Source: CAZCTC01 sp964501335
GTDB lineage: Bacteria > Chloroflexota > Anaerolineae > B4-G1 > SLSP01
Assembly: GCA_964501335.1 (NCBI GenBank)
Contig: CAZCTC010000029.1
Location: forward strand, 25,654 to 89,653
Direction of reading: 5' to 3'
DNA: 64,000 nucleotides
Below the pieces are notes generated by a model, which was not told the origin of the DNA, did not search any database, and saw nothing but the letters and a program-made list of their open reading frames with translations. How positions within the stretch are numbered: position 1 is the first letter of the stretch; each line of letters starts with the position of its first letter. The position numbers were made by a program, and so were the translations under genes. Positions 26,767-35,000 of the stretch are shown here, in pieces.

Positions 26767-26823
26767 TTTTTCTGCGCCCTCTGCGCCTCGGCGGTGACAT
26801 CTGAGTAACTTATACGGTATTGC
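26767..26823 (-). repeat. Half copy of the MITE-like element
   Basis: Complement matches the left half of 1257-1408, including the terminal GCAATACCGTATAAGT and CACCGCCGAGGCGCAGAG. Confidence 0.6.
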
Positions 26824-26832
26824 CCAAAAAGA

Positions 26833-26887
26833 CAGTGTTTTCGCACGCTTTCTAAAGTAACAAACTACGAAAACACAAACAAAAAAA
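26833..26887 (+). repeat. Degenerate hairpin element (R8) in the amine dehydrogenase leader
   Basis: The outer arms GTGTTTTCG and CGAAAACAC and the AAACAAAAAAAC linker are kept, but the inner stem and loop are scrambled and the tail is missing. It lies immediately upstream of the ribosome site of the gene at 26913. Confidence 0.5.
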
Positions 26888-26912
26888 CTAATCCAAAGGA
26901 GCATAGAAAGCC

Positions 26913-29069
26913 ATGACCGACAACCGGATTGGAGAACATCCGATCCTCCCCACGTCCGATCGGCCCGAAATTCCCTTCACCTGGGAAGGTCGTCCCCTGG
27001 TCGCCCGGGAGGGAGAAATGATCGCCGCGGCCCTCTTCGCCCACGGTGTACGGATCTTCGGCCACCACACCAAAGACGGCGCCCCCCAGGGCATCTTCTG
27101 CGCCAACGGCCAGTGTGCCCAATGTATGGTCATCGCCAACGGCATCCCCGTCAAATCCTGCATCACGCCGGTAACCGCCGGGATGGAGGTCCAGCCCGCC
27201 GAAGGCCGCCCGACCCTCCCCGAAGTGACCGCCGTCCCTGCCATGCGCACCGTCGAAACCCTCGAAGTCGACTGCCTGATTATCGGCGGCGGCCCGGCCG
27301 GGCTCTCCGCCGCCCTCAAACTGGGCGAGGTCGGCGCCCGCACCCTCATCGTGGACGACAAAGACCGCCTGGGCGGCAAACTGGTCCTGCAAACCCACAA
27401 ATTCTTCGGCTCGATCGACGCCTGCTATGCCGGCAGCCGCGGCATCGACATCGCCACCCGGCTGGAAAAAGCCGTCCGCGAACTTCCCGCCGTGGAAATC
27501 TGGCTCAACAGCATCGCCCTCTCCGTCTTCTCCGACGGCAAAGTCGGCGTGCTGCGCGACAACCACCGCTATATCCTGGTCAAACCCCGCGCCCTCCTGG
27601 TCGCCGCCGGAGCCCGCGAAAAATCGCTCATCTTCCGCGGCAATACCCTCCCCGGCGTCTACGGTGCCGGCGCCTTCCAGACCCTGGTCAACCGCGACCT
27701 GATCCATGCCGCCGACCGCATCTTCGTCGTCGGCGGCGGCAACGTCGGCTTGATCGCCGCCTACCATGCCCTCCAGGCCGGGATCGGCGTGGCCGGGCTC
27801 TGTGAAGCCCTGCCCGAATGCGGCGGCTACAAAGTCCACAAAGACAAACTGGTCCGCCTGGGCGTCCCCATCTACACCTCGCACACGATCCTCAGCGCCA
27901 ACGGCGAGAACGAAGTCGAATCGGTCACCATCGCCCGCATCGATGAGAACTGGCAGCCCATCCCCGGCACCGAAAAATCCTTCAGCTGCGATACGGTGCT
28001 GATCGCGGTGGGCCTGGAACCGGTCAACGAATTCACCGAAAAGGCCCGCGAATACGGCGTGCAGGTCTATACCGCCGGCGATGCCGATGAGATCGCCGAA
28101 GCCTCGGCCGCCATGTTCACCGGCCGCATGGCCGGATACCACATCGCCTCCGACCTCGGCTGGGAGATCGAACCCTATCCCACCCACTGGGAAACCACCG
28201 CCGAAATCCTCAAAAGCCGCCCCGGCGCCGTCATCGAAGAAATGCTGCCAGAAGCAACCGAAGGCGTCTTCCCGGTCCTCCACTGCATCCAGGAAATTCC
28301 CTGCAACCCCTGCACCTCGGTCTGCCCGCAGAACAATATCGTCATCCGCAGCACCGACATCCGCGCCCTCCCCGATTACGTCGGCTGGGAGATCGGCAAA
28401 GACTGTCTGGCCTGCGACAAATGCGTCGCCATCTGCCCCGGCCTCGCCGTGACCCTGGTCGATTATCGCAAAGACAACGAAATGCCCCTGGTCACGGTGC
28501 CCCTGGAATTCTCGCCCAAAACCATCTCTGCCGGTGACCGCGTCCCCGTCGTCGATATCGACGGCAACCCGTTGGGCGAGGTGGAAGTCGCCCAGGTCCG
28601 CAACCCCAAAACGGCCGACCGTCGGCTGCTGGTGCGGGTGCGCGCTCCCCAGGAGATCGCCAAACGCATCGCCGGCATCCCCGTCCAGAAAGCCGCAGAG
28701 GCCGCTCCGCTGGATTTCCCCGTCGAGCGGATGGACGACGACGAGATCCTCTGCCGCTGTGAACGGGTCACGGTGGGCGAGCTGCGGGCCCTGATCCGCG
28801 CCGGCGTCCACGACATGAACGCCCTCAAGGCCCAAACCCGGGCCGGCATGGGCGCCTGCGGCGGCAAGACCTGCACCTCACTGATCAAACGCCTTTTCCG
28901 TGAAGAAGGGATTCCGGTCGGCGAGTTCACCCCCAACGTGATCCGCCCGCTCTTTGTCGAAGTGCCCCTCGGCGTTTTCGCCGGGACGGAATCCGACCAG
29001 GAAGGAACCGAACCCTGGACCCAATGTGAAATTTCGGGGGAATCCACTTCCCGGGAAGGAGCCTACTAA
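26913..29069 (+). CDS. FAD/NAD-binding oxidoreductase with 2Fe-2S, 4Fe-4S and BFD-like domains (amine/opine dehydrogenase alpha)
   Basis: A 718-residue multidomain protein: N-terminal 2Fe-2S domain (IFCANGQCAQCMV and KSC, residues about 62-90), FAD domain (DCLIIGGGPAGLSAALKLG near 113), NAD-type fold (IFVVGGGNVGL near 270), ferredoxin clusters (CNPCTSVCP near 463; CLACDKCVAICP near 498) and a C-terminal BFD-like cluster (CRCERV near 613, GACGGKTC near 650). This order is like the alpha subunits of sarcosine oxidase, opine oxidase and hydroxyproline dehydrogenases, with extra ferredoxin clusters. It overlaps the next gene by one base; AAAGGAG lies 11 bases before the ATG. Confidence 0.82.
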   Translation: MTDNRIGEHPILPTSDRPEIPFTWEGRPLVAREGEMIAAALFAHGVRIFGHHTKDGAPQGIFCANGQCAQCMVIANGIPVKSCITPVTAGMEVQPAEGRPTLPEVTAVPAMRTVETLEVDCLIIGGGPAGLSAALKLGEVGARTLIVDDKDRLGGKLVLQTHKFFGSIDACYAGSRGIDIATRLEKAVRELPAVEIWLNSIALSVFSDGKVGVLRDNHRYILVKPRALLVAAGAREKSLIFRGNTLPGVYGAGAFQTLVNRDLIHAADRIFVVGGGNVGLIAAYHALQAGIGVAGLCEALPECGGYKVHKDKLVRLGVPIYTSHTILSANGENEVESVTIARIDENWQPIPGTEKSFSCDTVLIAVGLEPVNEFTEKAREYGVQVYTAGDADEIAEASAAMFTGRMAGYHIASDLGWEIEPYPTHWETTAEILKSRPGAVIEEMLPEATEGVFPVLHCIQEIPCNPCTSVCPQNNIVIRSTDIRALPDYVGWEIGKDCLACDKCVAICPGLAVTLVDYRKDNEMPLVTVPLEFSPKTISAGDRVPVVDIDGNPLGEVEVAQVRNPKTADRRLLVRVRAPQEIAKRIAGIPVQKAAEAAPLDFPVERMDDDEILCRCERVTVGELRALIRAGVHDMNALKAQTRAGMGACGGKTCTSLIKRLFREEGIPVGEFTPNVIRPLFVEVPLGVFAGTESDQEGTEPWTQCEISGESTSREGAY

Positions 29070-30223
29070 TGACTTCCACTTACGATGTCATCATCATCGG
29101 CGCGGGCTCGGTCGGCAACCCGGCCGCCTTTTTCATGGCCCAAAGCGGACTCAAGGTGCTGGTACTGGATAAATTTCGCAGCGCCGGGCAGGGCTCCAAC
29201 AAAGCCGCCATCGGCGGCATCCGGGCCACCCACTCCGACCTGGCCAAGATCACCCTTTGCCAGAAGAGCATCGAGATCTTTTCCACCTGGCACAAAACCT
29301 ACGGCGACGATCTGGAATGGCAGGCCAACGGCTACTGCTTCGTCGCCTATCGCAAACAAGAGGAAGAAACGCTCAAAAAACTGCTGGTCATCCAACAGGC
29401 GCACGGCCTGAACATCAGCTGGCTGGATAGAAAAGCCCTGCTGGCCGCCGTCCCCGCCCTCAACCCCGACGGCCTGATCGGCGGAACGCTCAGCCCCGAA
29501 GACGGCAGCGCCTCGCCGCTGCTCTCCGCCATGGCCTTCTTCCACCGCGCCCGCGAACGCGGCGCCGAATACCGCTTCAACGAGCAGGTCACCGCCATCC
29601 TCCAGGAAAACGGCCGGATCACCGGCGTGCAAACCAACCAGGGCACCTATGCCGCCCCCACCGTGATCAACGCCGCCGGCCCCTGGGCCCGCGAGATCGC
29701 CCAACTGGCCGGGCTCGACGTGCCGGTCCGCCCCGACTCCCACGAAGCCGGCATCACCGCGCCCGCCGCCCCCTTCGCCGGGCCGATGATCGTCGATATC
29801 CGCCCCTGCGCCGGCTCGAAAAACTACTACTTCTACCAGTACAAGCGCGGGCAGGTCATCTTCTGCATCACCCCCGCCCCCTCTATCTGGGGCGACGACC
29901 GCCGCGAAACCTCCGACTTCCTGCCGATGATCGCGCCGCGCATGATCCAGATCATGCCGAAACTCTCCAACCTGATGGTCCGCCGCACCTGGCGCGGGCT
30001 CTACCCGATGACGCCCGACGGCTCGCCGCTGGTGGGCCGCGCCCGGGAACTGGACGGCTACATTCACGCCGTGGGGATGTGCGGGCAGGGATTCATGCTG
30101 GGACCGGGGCTGGCCACCTATCTGGTGAAAATCGTGAAAAACGAACTCACGCCCGAGGATGAGCGTGTCCTTTCCGGGTTCAGCCCCTACCGGGAATTCG
30201 GCGGCGAAGAAGCGCTGAAATAA
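29069..30223 (+). CDS. DAO-family FAD oxidoreductase (amine/imino-acid dehydrogenase beta subunit)
   Basis: A 384-residue DadA/SoxB-like flavoprotein. The dinucleotide fold DVIIIGAGSVGNPAAFFMAQ is at residues 5-24, GGIRATHSD near 49, and the C-terminal FAD contact GLYPMTPDGSPLVGRA near 310. The family oxidises secondary amines or amino acids. Coupled to the Fe-S subunit upstream, it should be the substrate-oxidising half that passes electrons to the other chain. Proline, hydroxyproline, sarcosine or opines are candidates; sequence alone does not decide. Confidence 0.8.
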   Translation: MTSTYDVIIIGAGSVGNPAAFFMAQSGLKVLVLDKFRSAGQGSNKAAIGGIRATHSDLAKITLCQKSIEIFSTWHKTYGDDLEWQANGYCFVAYRKQEEETLKKLLVIQQAHGLNISWLDRKALLAAVPALNPDGLIGGTLSPEDGSASPLLSAMAFFHRARERGAEYRFNEQVTAILQENGRITGVQTNQGTYAAPTVINAAGPWAREIAQLAGLDVPVRPDSHEAGITAPAAPFAGPMIVDIRPCAGSKNYYFYQYKRGQVIFCITPAPSIWGDDRRETSDFLPMIAPRMIQIMPKLSNLMVRRTWRGLYPMTPDGSPLVGRARELDGYIHAVGMCGQGFMLGPGLATYLVKIVKNELTPEDERVLSGFSPYREFGGEEALK

Positions 30224-30325
30224 AAAATCTTCAAAATATATAAATGAGCGCGCCGCGATAGAACCACAGTTAACCGTGGAGGAGTTTTTATCGCAAAAGA
30301 GCGTGCCACAAAATGTTTAACAGTC

Positions 30326-30351
30326 CCCCCTTTCCACCGAGGGAAAGGGGG
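30326..30351. other. Small CCCCCTTTCC hairpin
   Basis: CCCCCTTTCC and GGAAAGGGGG pair around a short loop (near CACCGAG). It follows the amine dehydrogenase operon and may stop transcription. Confidence 0.35.
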
Positions 30352-30363
30352 GAAGAAAAAGCC

Positions 30364-30430
30364 CATATTTTCGGCGGCTTCAGAAAGCCGCCGAAAATAT
30401 GAATAAAAAACTCTCTCCCTGCTTCGCCCC
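30364..30430 (+). repeat. Truncated hairpin repeat, copy R9
   Basis: Stem CGGCGGCT-TCAGAA-AGCCGCCG (30364-30401) plus linker; the tail is cut off by a different 75-bp repeat (30430-30505). Confidence 0.7.
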
Positions 30431-30503
30431 CCTCCCCCCCATATCAGGCAACTTAAGCCATTTGCAACCGCAATCACCCGGAAAAGAGGGAAAGAAAAAA
30501 ACC

Positions 30504-30607
30504 ATTTTTTCGCGCGCATTCGGATGCGCGCGAAAAAATAAACAAAAAAAACTCTCTCCCGATCCTGCGCGTCGCTTTTCGCGGAGAAAATGCCCCTGGC
30601 GGGACGC
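30504..30607 (+). repeat. Hairpin repeat element, copy R10
   Basis: Stem CGCGCGCA-TTCGGA-TGCGCGCG (30504-30539), a loop variant, and a full tail ending GGCGGGACGC. Confidence 0.75.
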
Positions 30608-30631
30608 TACAAGGCCGGAACCGTTAATAAC

Positions 30632-31690
30632 TTACACTTCTATCAACAGATGGTAAACTCCGGCCGTCTGCCCCGGCAACACCCGATAAAAAGCCCCCGC
30701 ATGGCGCAGCCCCACAATCAATGCCGCCAGCAAATCCGCCGTTTTCTGCGTCAACGCTGCCCCCCGGCGAGAAACCGTGTAATGCATCCTCGCCCCCTCG
30801 ATCCCGGCGGAAATCTGTACCCCCAGCGAAGTCGTCGCCACCATCACCGTTCCCGTCACCGCCGCCTCTGACTGCAAGGCCCGCAGCGCCTCAGCCAGCT
30901 CATACAAATGCCGCGGCTGCCGCAACCGCTCATACTCCGGATTCCGGCGGGTATAGAGGCTCACGCCGGCCATCACCACCACTAAGCCCAACAACCCTCC
31001 CCATTGCCACAACTGCCGCGGCAACCACCCCATCATCTCCAGGCCGATCACGCCGGCCACCGTCAATAAAGCCGTCCACTGCGCCTCGGAAAACCCCCAC
31101 CGGTAAGGACGTTCGGCATCGCCCCGCAAAAACTCAAAGCCAAAACGCCCCAGCCCGTAGGCCATCGCATGCCAACTCCATACACTGCCGGGCGGCGCGC
31201 CGCTCCACAGCCAGATCGAACCGCTCACCGCAATGCCCAGGCACCAGAACGATTCCAGGGCCTGCACCGGGAAAAGCCGCACGCCCACCAACGCCGCCGG
31301 AAAACCCTCCGCTGCATGCACCGCCCCATACCGGATTCCCCAACGCGCCGGCCGGCCGTGACAACAACCTGCGGTCAGGCAACCCACCCGACCGCAGGCC
31401 AGAAACAGCGCCACGCCCATCGCCACCACATCCAGATAAGCCGGGACCGGCGCGCCCGACAAAGCCAGACCGGCGGCACAGATCCCAAAAGCGGCAATCT
31501 GTTGATGATAATTGACCAGCCGCTCTTCACCCGTTACGACCTTCTCCAGCAAGGCCTCTCCCAGTGCAGCCGCAACTGCCGCCAACGCACAGCCGGCCGT
31601 AATCCACAGGGACAGCCCCAGCCGCCAGGAAAGTCCCAACGCCAGGGCCGTCCCCAATATTCCACCGATTACGGCGCTCTTTCTAAACAA
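30632..31690 (-). CDS. Lgt-like membrane protein with soluble C-terminal domain
   Basis: A 352-residue protein with about seven hydrophobic helices to residue 255 and a soluble C-terminal part of about 100 residues. The ACGRVGCLTAGCCHGRPARWGIRY segment (about 97-120) is the family motif of prolipoprotein diacylglyceryl transferases (compare GRxGCxxxGCCxG). Lgt adds diacylglycerol to lipobox Cys. The extra C-terminal domain and the genomic partner genes suggest a specialised paralogue rather than the housekeeping enzyme. The start is TTG at 31690, 12 bp after the PepSY-like gene. Confidence 0.65.
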   Translation of the reverse strand: MFRKSAVIGGILGTALALGLSWRLGLSLWITAGCALAAVAAALGEALLEKVVTGEERLVNYHQQIAAFGICAAGLALSGAPVPAYLDVVAMGVALFLACGRVGCLTAGCCHGRPARWGIRYGAVHAAEGFPAALVGVRLFPVQALESFWCLGIAVSGSIWLWSGAPPGSVWSWHAMAYGLGRFGFEFLRGDAERPYRWGFSEAQWTALLTVAGVIGLEMMGWLPRQLWQWGGLLGLVVVMAGVSLYTRRNPEYERLRQPRHLYELAEALRALQSEAAVTGTVMVATTSLGVQISAGIEGARMHYTVSRRGAALTQKTADLLAALIVGLRHAGAFYRVLPGQTAGVYHLLIEV

Positions 31691-31702
31691 TCACCCGCCC
31701 TC

Positions 31703-32029
31703 TCATTGCGTCGAAAAGACTTCCAGCACTTCCCCGGTCGCCGCATCGATCGTAACACGAGGCGCCCCACCGGGAGAGACTGGAACGCGGGAAAATTGCA
31801 CGATCCACTTACCGTCCGCCAGATGCGCCTCCGGCTTCAAATTTTCCACATCGAAATAGGGCGTAATCCGACGAATTGCAATCTGAACAGCCTCTTGCTC
31901 ACTGATCATCGAGGTTCCTCCTTGAAAGATAGAGCGCCAGTTCAAAGCTCCGTAAAGGACTGCTACCAGGGATAGAAACACCAGAAACCCAATGCTCACA
32001 CGCACTCCTCGAGAAAACTTAAATCTCAT
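31703..32029 (-). CDS. Small membrane-anchored PepSY-like protein
   Basis: A 108-residue protein: one N-terminal helix (VSIGFLVFLSLVAVLYGAL), then a segment ending in PRVTIDAATGEVLEVF, the strand pattern of PepSY-type domains. The ATG at 32029 has AGGGA in front and overlaps the end of the giant DUF4157 gene by 11 bp, so expression is coupled. Because it directly follows a toxin-like gene, an inhibitory or immunity role is possible, but the sequence does not prove it. Confidence 0.5.
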   Translation of the reverse strand: MRFKFSRGVRVSIGFLVFLSLVAVLYGALNWRSIFQGGTSMISEQEAVQIAIRRITPYFDVENLKPEAHLADGKWIVQFSRVPVSPGGAPRVTIDAATGEVLEVFSTQ

Positions 32030-35000
32030 CCCGTTCCCTGCCATTTTCATCTACAATTTTCTGTCGAATCGGATTGTTACCGGTAGCCGCCGGATCAACA
32101 CTTGCACGAGTCGGACCAAAAGCCAGGTCATGCGTGGCCCCACCGGCCGGAGTAGTGTTCGTAGCATATTCCCGCACCATTCCCGGCACCCCTTCTCCAT
32201 TGGCAAAGCCGGTATCACCTGAGGAAGGTCCTAAACCATAAGTATTGCCCGTCGTCGGATCATTACCGGCAGGATTGGGATGGGTATGGAACCAGGCACT
32301 TACCTGTTTGACATTATCATTGGCCGGTCGCGTCCCTACAATCGTACCCAATCCAGCGCGAGTTCCCGCCGGTACCCGATTAATAGTAATACTTTCATCT
32401 GCCCAATTCCAAATAATCCAGCCGCCTTCCTCATGACGATTATTCGCATCCATAACATTGGAATCCGTCCACGCAGAAGCGAGAGCGTTCTGTACCTCCG
32501 CCTTGTTCAACAAATCATTACCCGTCGGGACTTCATCCCCCAACCGTTTGCGCAGCTCAGCATATCCTTCTGGAGAAAGTGCCGTTTTCAGACGTCCCAT
32601 CAACGCACTGTTGCCGGCCACCGTCCGGCGCTCTGTCGTAGGAGCCAGATCCACCGCACGTCCAATCGGATCGATCAGATTCTTATCCAACAAATAACCC
32701 AGTGTCTGTTCCAACGTCGCAAACATTACACCAAAAGGCGCGCTGGAAGCCAGTTTGGTACTTCCCACATAAGCCGAAAGCCGCAAATTCTTATTTCGGG
32801 AGATCGACAATTCCGTACCGGTAACCTGCACGGCTCCGGTATCCATTAACGACGCCGGATTGACCGTGGCATTGCCGTTTTCGCCGCCACTCCCTTCTAC
32901 TCGCAAATCGATTCCCAGATTCTGCGGAGTAGCTGTAGCACCACCGGAATTTGTCGGTTGAGGCGTTGTGGAAGGAGAAGGCGTCGTAGCCGGAGTTGAA
33001 GTTGCCGTTGGCGTCGGACGAGTGATCGTCACATTGACCGGCGTAGCCACCTCAGGTTCAATCACTCCGCTGGCCCCCACATCCGCAATCTGCACCTGAA
33101 TATTCGGAGAAGTGCCGGAACACTTCCGCAGTCCCAGCCCGCTGCGTAATCGCGGCAGCATCTCCATCGGCAACCGTGAAATCATCCCCTTAGCGCCCAA
33201 CCAGCGCGAAGCCACCGCGCCGATTGCCGCCCGGTCGGCCTCCATCTCTTCCCCGGATTCCTCCGCTGCATAACCCTTTGCCGCCGTCTCCGGATTGGCC
33301 CCCTGCTGCTGCACCGTGTGCGCCACCTCATGCGCGAGCAACGCATCGCCCACCATCGTCCCCGGTTTGTACTCCCCGGCATTGAAAGCGATATGTTCTC
33401 CCACAGCAAAGGCCCGCGCATTCGATTTCTGCGCCAGTTGGGCCGCCTTATCGTCCGTATGGATCCGCACCTTGTCCAGCCCCGCTCCGAAGGCACCCTC
33501 CATCCCGGAACGCACGCTCCCCTCCAACGGCCGCCCCTCGCCGAGTTGATCCCGAACCGCGGCGGGATCTTGCTCCGCTCCCGGGCCGCCGGCCCGGGCC
33601 TTGAGCCGCAGCGCATCCGCCTTGAGCGCGCCGGCCTCTTTCGTCACCCCCGGCCAACCGGCGGCATCCGTGCCGCGAGCCCGGCCCCACAGGCCCAACG
33701 CCCGCCCCAGGATTCCCAGCCAGCCCCGCTTAAACTGATTCCAGAGCTGCATGATTCGCGCCTTGAGCGCTTCAAAGGCCTTCTGAATCCGTTGCCAGAC
33801 AGCGCCCAGCCGTTCCCGCAAAGCATCCCACAGGCCCTTCAACCGCTGACTGATCGCGCTCAACCCGTTCTTAAAAGCCTGCCAGACGCCCCCGGCGCTG
33901 CCCTTGATTCCATTCCACACTCCCGTCAACCGCCCGAGCAACTGTTGACCGAAACCCTGCAACCCGGTCACAGCGCGGCTGCCGATCCCCATCAACTGTT
34001 GCAGCAGCGATTGAGATTGTCCCTGCAACCCCGTCTGAGCGGCGGCATTCCGGGCCTGCAACGAGCCCAGGGCTTGCTTTCCCGCCCCATCGAGCCCCGT
34101 CAACGCCGACTGATTGCGCTGCTGCAATTGCGCCTGCGCCGCGGAATTTCGCGCCTGCAACCCGGCCAGCGCCTGAGCGTTCGTCTGCTGCAATCCACCG
34201 ACAGCCCCCTGGACCCGACCTTTCAACTGAGACAACGCCCCGCTTGCCCGTTGCCGCAGCCCGCCGAAGATCGAGCCGATCTTATCCATAAAACCGCTGG
34301 CCAGGCTCTGTAATGCCGAAAGCGCCGAATTCTTCTTGCCTTCCGTGCTGCTTTCAGCCGATCCGCCCTTTCCTTTGAGCGCCGACCAGAGCCCGTTGCC
34401 CATCGTCTTCAACCCGGTCCAGGCGTTGGTCCCCATCGTCTTCAGCCCGGTCCAGGCATTGGTTCCCATCGTCTTCAGCCCGGTCCAGGCCCCGGTCGCC
34501 ATCGTCTTCAACCCGGTCCAGGCGTTGGTCGCCATCGTCTTCAATCCGGTCCAGGCGTTGGATGCCATCGTCTTCAGCCCGGTCCAGGCATTGGTCGCCA
34601 GCGTCTTCAACCCGGTCCAGGCATTCTTCGCCTGCGCCGCCAGTCCCTGCCAGAGCCCCTGCCCCAGCGACTGCAACTGCTGCCAGCCGTTCTGCAGCCC
34701 TTCCCAGGCTGAACCGCCCAATCCCTTGAGCAAATCCCAGATCCCGGAAGCCCCCTGGCGGGCCGCTCCCCAACCGGTCGCCGCGGCCCCCTTCAATCCA
34801 TCCCATCCCGACTGCAACATCGCCAGCAACTGCGCAATCGGACCGCCGCCCTCGGTCAAAAGGGCCTGAGCCCGGGCCACCAGACCGCTCTTCTGACCTT
34901 CCAAAGAACCCAGAGCCGCTCCCGAACCGGGTTTGGCCGACTCCACCATCGAGATCGCCTCATCCCGCAAAGAGCGCAGGCTCGCCGCCGCATTGGATTG

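Noticed and set aside
26865..28835. 656-codon open frame on the minus strand
   Set aside because: It lies wholly opposite the well-supported Fe-S flavoprotein, has Gly/Asp/Ala-rich low-complexity translation and no domain; an effect of C-ending codons on the true strand.
29066..30067. 333-codon minus-strand open frame
   Set aside because: Antisense shadow of the DAO-family gene.
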